NCBI GenBank assembly: GCA_015521615.1
Contig: WANW01000036.1
Span: 1 to 39,878, forward strand
Reading direction: 5' to 3'
Source of the DNA: Candidatus Hydrothermarchaeota archaeon
GTDB lineage: Archaea > Hydrothermarchaeota > Hydrothermarchaeia > Hydrothermarchaeales > BMS3B
DNA: 39,878 nucleotides
Below the pieces are notes generated by a model that was not told the origin of the DNA, did no database searches, and worked only from the letters and a program-made list of their open reading frames with translations. The translations under genes and the position numbers were made by a program. Below are positions 1 to 7,706 of the stretch, one piece after another (position 1 is the first letter of the stretch; every line of letters starts with the position of its first letter).

Positions 1-1795
1 ACCTGATACATCGGTTATAATAGATGGAAGGATAACCCAGCTCATAAAGAATAAAGAGTACGCGGGGGCGCGCATCGTCGTGCCAGAGGCGGTTGTGGCG
101 GAGCTGGAGCACCAGGCAAACCAGGGCAAGGAGAGCGGCTTTAACGGTCTTGAAGAACTTGCCTCGCTGCGCGAGCGCGCGGAGGCGGGGGCAATAACCC
201 TGGAGTTCTACGGCACCCGCCCGAAGGAGCACGAGCTGCGCTTCATCGACGACATAATACGCAACGTGGCAAAAGAGGTCGGCGGCGTGCTGGTGACCAG
301 CGACAGGGTGCAGGCGATGGTAGCTCGAGTAAAGGGGATACAGGTGAAGTATCTGCGTGCGAAGCGGGTGAAGCGAAAGCTGGGGATACTGAAGTACTTC
401 GACGAAACCACGATGTCGGTGCACCTGCGCGAGCGCGTTGTGCCCCTCGCAAAGAAGGGCAAGCCGGGCAACATAAAGCTCGTGCCCATAGGCGAGAAGC
501 CCCTCACCGAGAGGGAGCTTTCAAGGCTCGCGCGGGAGATTCTGGAGTACGCGAAGGTTGACCCCGACTCCTTCATAGAGATAGAGCGCCGCGGTGCGAG
601 CGTTGTGCAGCTGCGCGAGATTCGCATAGCAATAGCGAGGCCGCCCTTCAGCGACGGCTTTGAGATCACCGCTGTGCGTGCAATAGCGAAGGTCTCGCTT
701 GAGGACTACAGGCTGAGTGACAGGCTGATGAGCCGCCTGCGCGAGCGCGCCGAGGGGATACTCGTGGCTGGACCGCCCGGCGCAGGGAAGAGCACCTTCT
801 CTCAGGCTCTGGCGGAGTTCTACCGCTCCCTGGGCAGGATAGTCAAGACCATGGAGTCTCCTCGAGACCTGCAGGTGAGCGATGAGATTACGCAGTACGC
901 ACCCCTGGAGGGGGACATGGAGAAGACCGCCGACATTCTGCTCCTGGTGCGCCCGGACTACACGATTTACGACGAGGTGCGCAAGACGAGGGACTTTAGA
1001 ATCTTTGCGGACATGCGCCTCGCGGGCGTTGGCATGGTGGGCGTGGTGCACGCCACCAAGGCCATAGACGCGCTGCAGCGCCTCATCGGCAGGGTGGAGC
1101 TGGGAATGATTCCCCAGATTGTGGATACGGTGATATTCATCAAGGACGGGAGGGTGGAGAAGGTCTACAAGGTGGTGTTCTCCGTCAAGGTTCCTGCGGG
1201 GATGACTGAGGCAGACCTTGCCAGGCCGGTGATTGAGGTCAAGGACTTCGAGAGCGACCGCACAGAGTATGAGATATACACCTTCGGCGAGGAGACCATC
1301 GTCATGCCTGTGGGCGAGCTGCGCGAGGCAAAGCCGGTGGAGAGGCTCGCCTCTGAGCGCGTGCTCCAGGAGATTCGCCGCCGCCTGCCGGGCAGCGCCG
1401 CAGTTGAGGTTGAGGTGAGTGACGGCAGGGCTGTTGTGTACGTGGATGAGCGCCACCTTCCGGCGCTGATAGGAAAGAAGGGCAAGCGCATCGCCTCGCT
1501 GGAAAAGAAGCTGGGCCTTGCCATAGATGTGCGCACCTTCGCGGAGAGGGCACAGCCCGAGAGGGGTGCTGCTCGCATCCCCGTGGACGTGGCGGAGACG
1601 AAGCACTACCTACACCTCATCGTTGGCAAGGGCTTCGCGGGCAGGATGATGAAGTTCTACGCCGGCGATGACTACCTTTTTACAGCTACCATAGGCAGGA
1701 AGGGGGAGGTCAAGCTGGCGAAGAACAGCGAAATAGGCGATGCCCTGCTCAGCTACGTGGAGGAGGGCAGGGAGATTTACGCCGTGGAGGCGTAG
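1..1795 (+). CDS. PIN domain-P-loop ATPase-KH protein, 5' partial
   Basis: The reading frame is open from the first base, so the true start lies upstream. A GTG at position 80 is internal, because the codons before it already encode the PIN-domain start with the motif DTSVIIDGR. Counting from the first full codon (position 2), the PIN nuclease-like domain covers about residues 1-115. A PilT/VirB11-like ATPase follows, with Walker A GPPGAGKS at about 257-264 and a Walker B region near RPDYTIYDEVR. A KH domain (IGKKGKRI) lies near the C terminus. This is the widespread archaeal COG1855 PilT-type family. The KH and PIN domains suggest RNA binding or processing, but the function is not established. 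It is not a pilus motor in context, since no pilin genes are nearby. Confidence 0.9.
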   Translation, partial: PDTSVIIDGRITQLIKNKEYAGARIVVPEAVVAELEHQANQGKESGFNGLEELASLRERAEAGAITLEFYGTRPKEHELRFIDDIIRNVAKEVGGVLVTSDRVQAMVARVKGIQVKYLRAKRVKRKLGILKYFDETTMSVHLRERVVPLAKKGKPGNIKLVPIGEKPLTERELSRLAREILEYAKVDPDSFIEIERRGASVVQLREIRIAIARPPFSDGFEITAVRAIAKVSLEDYRLSDRLMSRLRERAEGILVAGPPGAGKSTFSQALAEFYRSLGRIVKTMESPRDLQVSDEITQYAPLEGDMEKTADILLLVRPDYTIYDEVRKTRDFRIFADMRLAGVGMVGVVHATKAIDALQRLIGRVELGMIPQIVDTVIFIKDGRVEKVYKVVFSVKVPAGMTEADLARPVIEVKDFESDRTEYEIYTFGEETIVMPVGELREAKPVERLASERVLQEIRRRLPGSAAVEVEVSDGRAVVYVDERHLPALIGKKGKRIASLEKKLGLAIDVRTFAERAQPERGAARIPVDVAETKHYLHLIVGKGFAGRMMKFYAGDDYLFTATIGRKGEVKLAKNSEIGDALLSYVEEGREIYAVEA

Positions 1796-1847
1796 ATACA
1801 GTTTTGCTTTGCTACGTTAGGCGACCGCCAGGCGGAGAGGCTTGGTT

Positions 1848-3227
1848 ATGGACATACCGCGCATTCTCATCTCGGGCACCTCAAGCAGGGCGGGCAAGAC
1901 GGTGATAAGCATAGGTTTGATGCGCGCCCTGCGCAACCGCGGCTACCGCGTGGCGCCCTTCAAAGTTGGACCAGACTTCATCGACCCCAGCTATCACCTG
2001 TTCGCAACCGGGAGGGTAAGCAGGAACCTTGACGGCTACATGATGAGCGACGGGGACATACTCGAGGCCTTTGTAAGGAACTCCAGGGGCGCTGACATAG
2101 CGGTAATCGAGGGCACCATGGGGCTGTACGACAGCCACAATGCGGTAGATGCCAGGGGCAGCACCGCCGAGGTGAGCAAGGTTATTAAAGCACCCGTGGT
2201 GCTCGTCGCCAACGTGGAGCGAATCTCCCGCACGGCTGCCGCTTTTGTGCTGGGCTACAGGCTCTTTGACCCTGAGGTTAACCTCGCTGGCGTTATACTC
2301 AACCGCGTGGGTAACCCCAGGCACGCGTACAAGGCGAAGACCGCGGTGGAGGTGCTTGCGAAGATGCGCGTCTTCGGCACCGTGCCGAGGAATCCCGGCA
2401 TAGAGATACCCGAGCGCCATCTTGGTCTAATTCCAGCGTACGAGAAGGACAAACTCGAGCAGCTCTTCGACAATTTGGCGAGCGTTGTGGAGGAGCACAT
2501 AGATGTGGAGGCGCTGGTGGAGGTCGCGAGAGAGGCGCCAGAGCTGGAGGACGTGCCGCCGAATCCTCTCTTCTCCCAGCCGAGGGAGCCCAGGGTTACG
2601 CTGGGCTTTGCGAAGGATGTGGCCTTCACCTTCTACTACCAGGACAACTTGGACGCCTTCGCAGCGCAGGGGGCAAGGCTCGTGCCCATAGACACGCTCC
2701 GCGACTCCGCGCTGCCGGAGATTGACGCCCTCTACATAGGCGGTGGCTTTCCCGAGGTAATGGCAGAGCAGCTTGAGCGCAACCGCCCGCTGAGGCGCAG
2801 CATATATGACTTCTGCGAGAGCGGCAGGCCATGTTATGCGGAGTGTGGCGGGCTCATGTACCTGGGGCAAAGTATAAATACCAGAGATAATCATGAATAC
2901 GAGATGGTGGGCTTCCTGCCCATCGCCACAGAAATGAAGGCTAAGTTTCAGGCTCTTGGTTATGTGAGGAACCGCGCTGTTCGTGATAATCCCATAAGCA
3001 GGAGTGGTGATCTCTTGGTGGGACACGAGTTCCACTACTCCAGGGTTAAGGCCTTTGAGAAGCTGAGCTTTGCGTACCGCGTTGAGAGAGGAAAGGGTGT
3101 GGACGGCACCCATGATGGTATAGTGAAGGATAACACCCTGGCGAACTACATGCATGTTCACGTACTTTCCTACCCTGGCATGGTGAACAATTTTTTGAAA
3201 GTAGCAGAAAAATTTAAAAGCGCGTAG
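1848..3227 (+). CDS. cobB: Cobyrinate a,c-diamide synthase (CobB/CbiA family)
   Basis: This enzyme is an ATP- and glutamine-dependent amidase acting on the a and c side chains of a tetrapyrrole. The N-terminal dethiobiotin-synthetase-like domain carries the P-loop SGTSSRAGKT (residues 9-18), followed by VGPDFIDPSYH. The C-terminal class I glutamine amidotransferase domain has its nucleophile in YAECGGLMYLG (Cys333) and a late His in HVHVLSYPG. Length (459 residues) is normal. A TTG at 1842 is possible, but the Shine-Dalgarno-like GGAGAGG at 1834-1840 is only 1 nt from it and 7 nt from this ATG. No other cobalamin gene is nearby. Methanogens use the homologue CfbB for coenzyme F430 (Ni-sirohydrochlorin a,c-diamide), and sequence alone does not separate the two roles here. 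Confidence 0.88.
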   Translation: MDIPRILISGTSSRAGKTVISIGLMRALRNRGYRVAPFKVGPDFIDPSYHLFATGRVSRNLDGYMMSDGDILEAFVRNSRGADIAVIEGTMGLYDSHNAVDARGSTAEVSKVIKAPVVLVANVERISRTAAAFVLGYRLFDPEVNLAGVILNRVGNPRHAYKAKTAVEVLAKMRVFGTVPRNPGIEIPERHLGLIPAYEKDKLEQLFDNLASVVEEHIDVEALVEVAREAPELEDVPPNPLFSQPREPRVTLGFAKDVAFTFYYQDNLDAFAAQGARLVPIDTLRDSALPEIDALYIGGGFPEVMAEQLERNRPLRRSIYDFCESGRPCYAECGGLMYLGQSINTRDNHEYEMVGFLPIATEMKAKFQALGYVRNRAVRDNPISRSGDLLVGHEFHYSRVKAFEKLSFAYRVERGKGVDGTHDGIVKDNTLANYMHVHVLSYPGMVNNFLKVAEKFKSA

Positions 3228-3274
3228 GAATATTAACCCACCTGTTTACTGAATAGAGAGTAGAGGGTCGCGAT

Positions 3275-5332
3275 ATGCTTAAGCCCTTGCCAATGAAGAA
3301 GGTAGAGGCAGTGCTCCTGGAAGAGCACAAGAATCGCGTGCTAAAGGAGCTTAAGGATAAGGGTGTAATTCACTTTATAAACTCCTCCTCTGATGGCAAT
3401 GAATTGATGGAGAAGCTTAAACTCCGCAGCGCAGGAGGCTCGTGGATCAGAATAGAGGCTTCTGAGAATATATCCAAGATAGAAAACCTGCTGGAAATTC
3501 TGAGGCAGGCCTTCCCGGAGGAGATAGAATCTCCACCTCTGGGGGACCTGGAGGAGATAGCCAGGAAGCTCCCGGCCAGTGAGGATGAGGTAAAGAAGGC
3601 CTTTGAGGAAATCGCAGAGCGGCTGTTTTTCCTTGAGGACAGGGTGCTTGCCCTGAACAACCGCCTTGCCGAGGTGAGAAAGGAGAAGGAGGAGCTTCAG
3701 AATTTCAGGGTGACACTTAAGAAGCTTGAAGTCTTTGGTCTTGGTCCCAAGGACCTACGCGGTATGAAGTACACCACTATATTCTTTGGTGTCATACCCA
3801 AGGAGGAAATTGCAGCTGTGGAAGAGAGCGTCGCCGGTATAACCGACCTTTATATTCTTGAAACAAAGGAGATATCAAAGAAGCAGGCCCTTCTAGTGCT
3901 AATAGTGCTCAAAAAGTATGAGGCAGATGTAAGCAGGCAGCTTAGAATCCACCGTTTTGAGGAGGTAAGCATTCCGCTGAGGCTTATCCCCTATACGCTG
4001 GAGGAGGCGAAGAGAAAGGTTGATGAGAATGCTGCAGCGCTGGAAAAGGACGAAAAGGAGATAATAAACCAGCTTCGGGAGATAGCCAACAGGGAGATGG
4101 GCAACCTCATCAGGTACAGGAGATTCCTTACAATAGCCAAGACCGTCGATGAGGCTAACCTGAACTTCCTCATGACAAAGAGCACATACTACCTCGCCGG
4201 CTGGGTTCCTGCCTCCCATGTGCAGGAGGTTGTTGATATTATAGAGAAAACCACCGGCGGTGCATGTGTTGTCGAGGTGAGCGAGCCTGAGGAAGAGGAG
4301 ACCCCACCCACACTTATAGTCAACCCGAAGGTTACCCAGCCTTTAGAGTCGCTCACCACCACCTATGGTACGCCGCACTACCGCGAAATAGACCCCACGA
4401 GCATAATCGCAGTAACCTTTCCGTTTATCTTTGGATTTATGTTCGGCGATATTGGCCAGGGACTGATTCTTATCCTCATCGGAATATTTATGGGCTTCAA
4501 GATGAAGAAGCTCAGCGATAAGGGCAGGAAGCTGGGGAGAACACTCATCCTGTGTGGAATAATGGCAACGCTTGTTGGCTTCATGTACGGCAGTATGTTT
4601 GGTCTTGAGGCAGAGGCCATGCACGGTGAGGAGGTCTCTGCCATGGAAAAGTACCTAGGCTTCAGCATAGAGCCGGTCAAGGTACCGGTGCTGGACAGGT
4701 TCTTTGAGGGAGCATTACTCGGTGCGCCAGACAGAATAATGAGGGCTGTGTACTTCTCCATTTACCTGGGCATAATCCTTCTAATTCTCGGACTTGTGAT
4801 AAATATAGTGAATCATGCGATGAGGGGTGAGCTCAAACATGGGTTGCTGAGCCCCTTCGGTGTGCCGGGGATATGGGCACTTCTCGGCGGTAGTTATGTG
4901 GTTTTCGGGCATGCGATGCAGCCCGTACCAATAGCCCTGGGGATTGGCATACCTATACTGCTCATATTCATAGAGGGCTGGCTGATAAAGAAGGAGGGTT
5001 TGATGATTGCTTTCATAGAGACATTTGAAAACTCGATGAAATACCTCACAAACACACTCTCCTTCCTGAGAATTACGATAATAGGAGTGGTACATGCCGC
5101 GCTCAGCATGATGATGGTTACAGCCATGAATGGTCTGAGCGCCTCAACAATTCCGGGTAAAGGCGTACTCGTTGCCCTGGTATTCATCCTGGGCAACATC
5201 ATAATTCTGGTAATGGAGGCCTTTATCTCCTTTGTCCATACCCTCAGGTTGCACTTCTACGAGATATTCTCAAAGTTCTACAACGGCAATGGCATACCCT
5301 TCTCACCACTGAAGGTAATCTATAATGAGTAA
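3275..5332 (+). CDS. atpI: A-type (V-type) ATP synthase subunit I
   Basis: This is subunit I (a subunit) of the archaeal A1Ao ATP synthase. It provides the stator arm and the membrane half-channels that carry ions past the rotor ring. The 685-residue protein has a soluble N-terminal half (about 1-370) rich in charged coiled-coil helices and a C-terminal half with about seven hydrophobic segments. The conserved patch EIDPTSIIAVTFPFIFGFMF leads into the membrane part, and SFLRITIIGVVHAAL is the helix containing the essential arginine. Length matches the family. It is followed after 45 bp by subunit K and then C, so the three genes read as one operon. The usual upstream subunit H gene is not visible in the gap after the preceding gene. 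Confidence 0.95.
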   Translation: MLKPLPMKKVEAVLLEEHKNRVLKELKDKGVIHFINSSSDGNELMEKLKLRSAGGSWIRIEASENISKIENLLEILRQAFPEEIESPPLGDLEEIARKLPASEDEVKKAFEEIAERLFFLEDRVLALNNRLAEVRKEKEELQNFRVTLKKLEVFGLGPKDLRGMKYTTIFFGVIPKEEIAAVEESVAGITDLYILETKEISKKQALLVLIVLKKYEADVSRQLRIHRFEEVSIPLRLIPYTLEEAKRKVDENAAALEKDEKEIINQLREIANREMGNLIRYRRFLTIAKTVDEANLNFLMTKSTYYLAGWVPASHVQEVVDIIEKTTGGACVVEVSEPEEEETPPTLIVNPKVTQPLESLTTTYGTPHYREIDPTSIIAVTFPFIFGFMFGDIGQGLILILIGIFMGFKMKKLSDKGRKLGRTLILCGIMATLVGFMYGSMFGLEAEAMHGEEVSAMEKYLGFSIEPVKVPVLDRFFEGALLGAPDRIMRAVYFSIYLGIILLILGLVINIVNHAMRGELKHGLLSPFGVPGIWALLGGSYVVFGHAMQPVPIALGIGIPILLIFIEGWLIKKEGLMIAFIETFENSMKYLTNTLSFLRITIIGVVHAALSMMMVTAMNGLSASTIPGKGVLVALVFILGNIIILVMEAFISFVHTLRLHFYEIFSKFYNGNGIPFSPLKVIYNE

Positions 5333-5377
5333 GAGTAAAATAGGAGAAGAAAGCAAAAACTAAGGAGAGGTGAAAGT

Positions 5378-5710
5378 ATGAGGAAGGTAACAGCTTTAGG
5401 TATCGTGTTGGGCATAGCAATGGTGGCTTCCTTAGGCATAGCCTTTGCTGCAGAAGAAGGCGCTGCCGCTGGAGGAGAGGCTGCTGCGGCAGCCAGCCAG
5501 AAAGGTCTCTATGCTATAGCAGCAGCGCTTGCTGTAGGCCTGGCGGCGGCAGGTGCGGGCTTTGCTATAGGCCACACGGGCGCAGCAGCTCTTGGAGCTA
5601 TCTCTGAGAAGCCCGAGATGATGACCTGGGGTCTCATTATAGTCGCGCTTGCAGAAGGAATTGCGCTGTACGGCCTGATTATATCCTTCATGCTCCTGAC
5701 AAGAATCTAA
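5378..5710 (+). CDS. atpK: A-type ATP synthase subunit K (rotor ring proteolipid)
   Basis: This is the membrane rotor subunit. An N-terminal hydrophobic segment (residues 1-25, ending AFA) looks like a cleavable signal peptide and is followed by an Ala/Gly/Glu-rich linker. The rest is one helical hairpin, about residues 43-75 and 82-108. Glu93 in ALAEGIALYG is the predicted ion-binding carboxylate. The first hairpin helix shows no Gln, and a Gly follows Glu93, which favours proton rather than sodium coupling (inference). At 110 residues it is a single-hairpin proteolipid rather than a duplicated 16-kDa form. A strong ribosome-binding site, AAGGAGAGGTGA (5362-5373), precedes the ATG, fitting the high copy number needed for a ring. 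Confidence 0.94.
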   Translation: MRKVTALGIVLGIAMVASLGIAFAAEEGAAAGGEAAAAASQKGLYAIAAALAVGLAAAGAGFAIGHTGAAALGAISEKPEMMTWGLIIVALAEGIALYGLIISFMLLTRI

Positions 5711-5716
5711 ACACAA

Positions 5717-5731
5717 ATATTTTTAATTTTT
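5717..5731 (+). terminator. T-rich stretch between atpK and atpC, possible partial terminator
   Basis: The 34-bp gap between atpK and atpC contains ATTTTTAATTTTT just after the atpK stop codon. Archaeal RNA polymerase can terminate at T runs with little structure, so this could lower transcription of atpC relative to atpK. No hairpin is visible. Confidence 0.3.
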
Positions 5732-5744
5732 AGGGAGCTGGAGC

Positions 5745-6863
5745 ATGTCGGCAGGAGACTATGCCTATACCAATGCAAAGATAGGTGCCCTTCGCTCGCG
5801 CATGCTGACACAGAGTGAGATGCGCTCACTTATAGAGGTTGCCAGCGTTGAGGACATGCTCACCCTGCTCAAGGGCACCTATGTGGGCAGGGATATCTCC
5901 AAACTACAGGATGCGAGCATTCTTAATGTAGAGGGGATGCTTTACAGCTCCCTTGCTCAGGAGTATGAGAGGATAGTACACGGCCTGAGGCGGGAGCCAA
6001 AGGCTGTGATGGACAGGCTGTACAGGAAACTGGGTGGAGAGGTTGTAAAGGCGATTCTGCGCCTTAAACATGCAGGTGTGCCTCCCGAGGTTATCCGAAG
6101 TAGCTACCCCATTTTTACCACCCGTGATTTGCCTGAGGACAGAATTCAGAAGATGATAGAAGCACAGGATGTGCGTGAGCTTGTGGAGACACTCAAGGGC
6201 ACAGACTACTACAAGCCCCTGTCAAAGGCGTTGCCCGCCTATGCGGAGGCAGATTCTCCAGCGGTTCTTACCAGTGCCCTGGACAGCTTCCTCTACAAGA
6301 ACCTGTGGGGTGCGGTGAGTGCGCTATCGACGAGGGACAGGGCAGTTGCCAGGGACATGATAGGTAAGGAGATAGACCTCAGGAATGTACTAGCCGCCTT
6401 CAGGCTCCGCGGTACAGACGTATCCACCGCCGAGGCGTATTTCATACCGGTGATGTACCGGGTGAGGAGGGAGGTGCTTACAGCGATACTGGGACTGCGA
6501 CATTTGGGACAGATTGCAACCGAGTTGCCACAATTCGGCTACACCTCTCTAATTGCAGCGCTGCTTAAAGACTATGACTCTCTGAGCAGAGAGCTGCCCT
6601 TTGGAATGCGCTATGCCCCTGCAAGTGCAGAGGCGGCCAGAGAATATGAGGGCATCGCTTCTGTGCTGCCCTTGGAGATAGCGCTGCGCAGGCACATGGT
6701 CTCACTTTATCAGCGCGCCTTTCGTGGTGATAGGTTCCACATCGGTGTGCCAATGGCGCATCTGTTCCTGAGGGAGAATGAGATAAGAAATATCATCACT
6801 GCACTGAAGCTCAAAGAGGCGGGTGTTGAAGCGGAGAAGATAGAGAGGATGATGGTGTTCTAG
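5745..6863 (+). CDS. atpC: A-type ATP synthase subunit C
   Basis: This is the V-ATPase d/C-type central-stalk subunit that caps the rotor ring and joins it to the catalytic head. The 372-residue protein is almost entirely helical. It begins with the family's DYAYTNAKIGALRSRMLTQ region and ends with IRNIITALKLKEAGVEAEKI, the typical C-terminal helix pair. An AGGGAG ribosome-binding site lies about 8 nt before the ATG. In most archaea subunit E sits between K and C, and F-A-B-D follow C. Here E is missing from between K and C, and a terminator and convergent genes follow directly, so the remaining subunits must be elsewhere. Confidence 0.93.
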   Translation: MSAGDYAYTNAKIGALRSRMLTQSEMRSLIEVASVEDMLTLLKGTYVGRDISKLQDASILNVEGMLYSSLAQEYERIVHGLRREPKAVMDRLYRKLGGEVVKAILRLKHAGVPPEVIRSSYPIFTTRDLPEDRIQKMIEAQDVRELVETLKGTDYYKPLSKALPAYAEADSPAVLTSALDSFLYKNLWGAVSALSTRDRAVARDMIGKEIDLRNVLAAFRLRGTDVSTAEAYFIPVMYRVRREVLTAILGLRHLGQIATELPQFGYTSLIAALLKDYDSLSRELPFGMRYAPASAEAAREYEGIASVLPLEIALRRHMVSLYQRAFRGDRFHIGVPMAHLFLRENEIRNIITALKLKEAGVEAEKIERMMVF

Positions 6864-6888
6864 CTATCTGTCTTGCCCATAGCTTTTT
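6862..6888 (+). terminator. Intrinsic-type terminator after atpC
   Basis: AGCTAT (6862-6867) and ATAGCT (6879-6884) form a perfect 6-bp stem around an 11-nt loop, and a five-T run overlaps the last base of the stem. It overlaps the atpC stop codon and lies in the convergent gap before the CBS-domain gene, as expected for a transcription end. Confidence 0.6.
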
Positions 6889-6908
6889 GAAGGTTGAGGA
6901 TTTTTTCC

Positions 6909-7328
6909 TTATCTCCTGTAACCGCCACTCCTGCCATACTCCCTTTTTGCCCTGAGCGACTTGAACATGCAGTACTTTGCCACATCGCGAGAGGTTATCA
7001 TTCCAATTATCTCCCCATTCTCCATTACCGGCAGGCGGCGGATGTGGTAGATGTTGAATAACTCGCTGGCCTTGCTTATTGGGGCGTGGGCATCTATGGT
7101 TACTTTCAGTTCTGTCATTATGTCGCTCGCCTTTACCTCCTTAAAGCTTAAACCCCTCGCCACAACTTTATTTATTATATCTCTCTCGGTAACAATCCCC
7201 CAGTCCACTTCGCTTAGCTTCACCAGCACAGAACCTATGTTTTTCTCCTTCATTATACGTGCAATTTCGAGGACACTCGTCGAGGGCTCAACAATTGTGA
7301 CACCATGCATGATATCCTTAACCTTCAT
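6909..7328 (-). CDS. CBS domain-pair protein
   Basis: The 139-residue protein is a tandem CBS pair with no other domain. The first unit is about residues 4-60 (MKVKDIM, then VLVKLSEVDWGIVTERDIINKV). The second is about 70-125 (ASDIMTELKVTIDAHAPISKA, then IGMITSRDVAKY). CBS pairs bind adenosine nucleotides or S-adenosylmethionine and act as sensors, but the ligand and partner are unknown. A GTG at 7337 could extend the protein by three residues. That GTG is part of the Shine-Dalgarno-like AGGTGA, so ATG at 7328 is the better start. It lies 51 bp downstream of the ferredoxin gene on the same strand and is probably co-transcribed with it. Confidence 0.88.
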   Translation of the reverse strand: MKVKDIMHGVTIVEPSTSVLEIARIMKEKNIGSVLVKLSEVDWGIVTERDIINKVVARGLSFKEVKASDIMTELKVTIDAHAPISKASELFNIYHIRRLPVMENGEIIGMITSRDVAKYCMFKSLRAKREYGRSGGYRR

Positions 7329-7379
7329 CGACTTCACCTGCAGTAAAAACTCGTAAAACAGCTTTAATTAACTTTTGCA

Positions 7380-7565
7380 TCAGCATGACTCGTGGTTTAT
7401 TGAGTTTGTGGGGCATACTTCAACACAGGAGCAGCAGTTGACGCAGTCTTCCATGCGCACGGGTACAGATTTGCCATCCTGAAGCTCATAAACGTCCGCA
7501 GGGCAGATATCAACGCACTCTCCGCATCCAACGCAGGTATCTTTATTCACCTCTATCTCTGCCAT
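7380..7565 (-). CDS. Two-cluster 4Fe-4S ferredoxin
   Basis: This 61-residue protein has two canonical 4Fe-4S motifs: CVGCGECVDICP (residues 11-22) and CVNCCSCVEVCP (41-52). It is a small cytoplasmic electron carrier, or equivalent to the delta subunit of 2-oxoacid oxidoreductases. It ends in an extra Cys. A strong ribosome-binding site, AAGGAGGT, lies just upstream of the ATG, and a minus-strand TATA box is centred near 7614. The divergent korAB-type genes start 141 bp away and lack their own ferredoxin-like delta subunit, so this ferredoxin is a plausible electron acceptor for that enzyme (inference from context). Confidence 0.92.
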   Translation of the reverse strand: MAEIEVNKDTCVGCGECVDICPADVYELQDGKSVPVRMEDCVNCCSCVEVCPTNSINHESC

Positions 7566-7609
7566 TCTAGACCTCCTTTCAAGTGCTCTGGTTTATCTCT
7601 CCCGGGAGG

Positions 7610-7618
7610 TATAAAAAG
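7610..7618 (-). promoter_or_regulatory. TATA box for the ferredoxin-CBS operon
   Basis: On the minus strand the sequence reads CTTTTTATA, an archaeal box A. Transcription would begin near 7588, leaving a leader of about 20 nt that carries the AGGAGG site of the ferredoxin gene. Confidence 0.5.
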
Positions 7619-7706
7619 TTTTTGTTTCTGTAATGATTTTTTATGATATTTATTTTGAGGGGGCAAACTTTTTTCTATCGCCGTGCCAACCTATAAGGGG
7701 GGTAAA

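Noticed and set aside
521-1606. Minus-strand open frame of 361 codons
   Set aside because: It is antisense to the PIN-ATPase-KH gene. Its His- and Leu-rich composition is typical of a GC-rich shadow frame, with no recognisable domain or ribosome-binding site.
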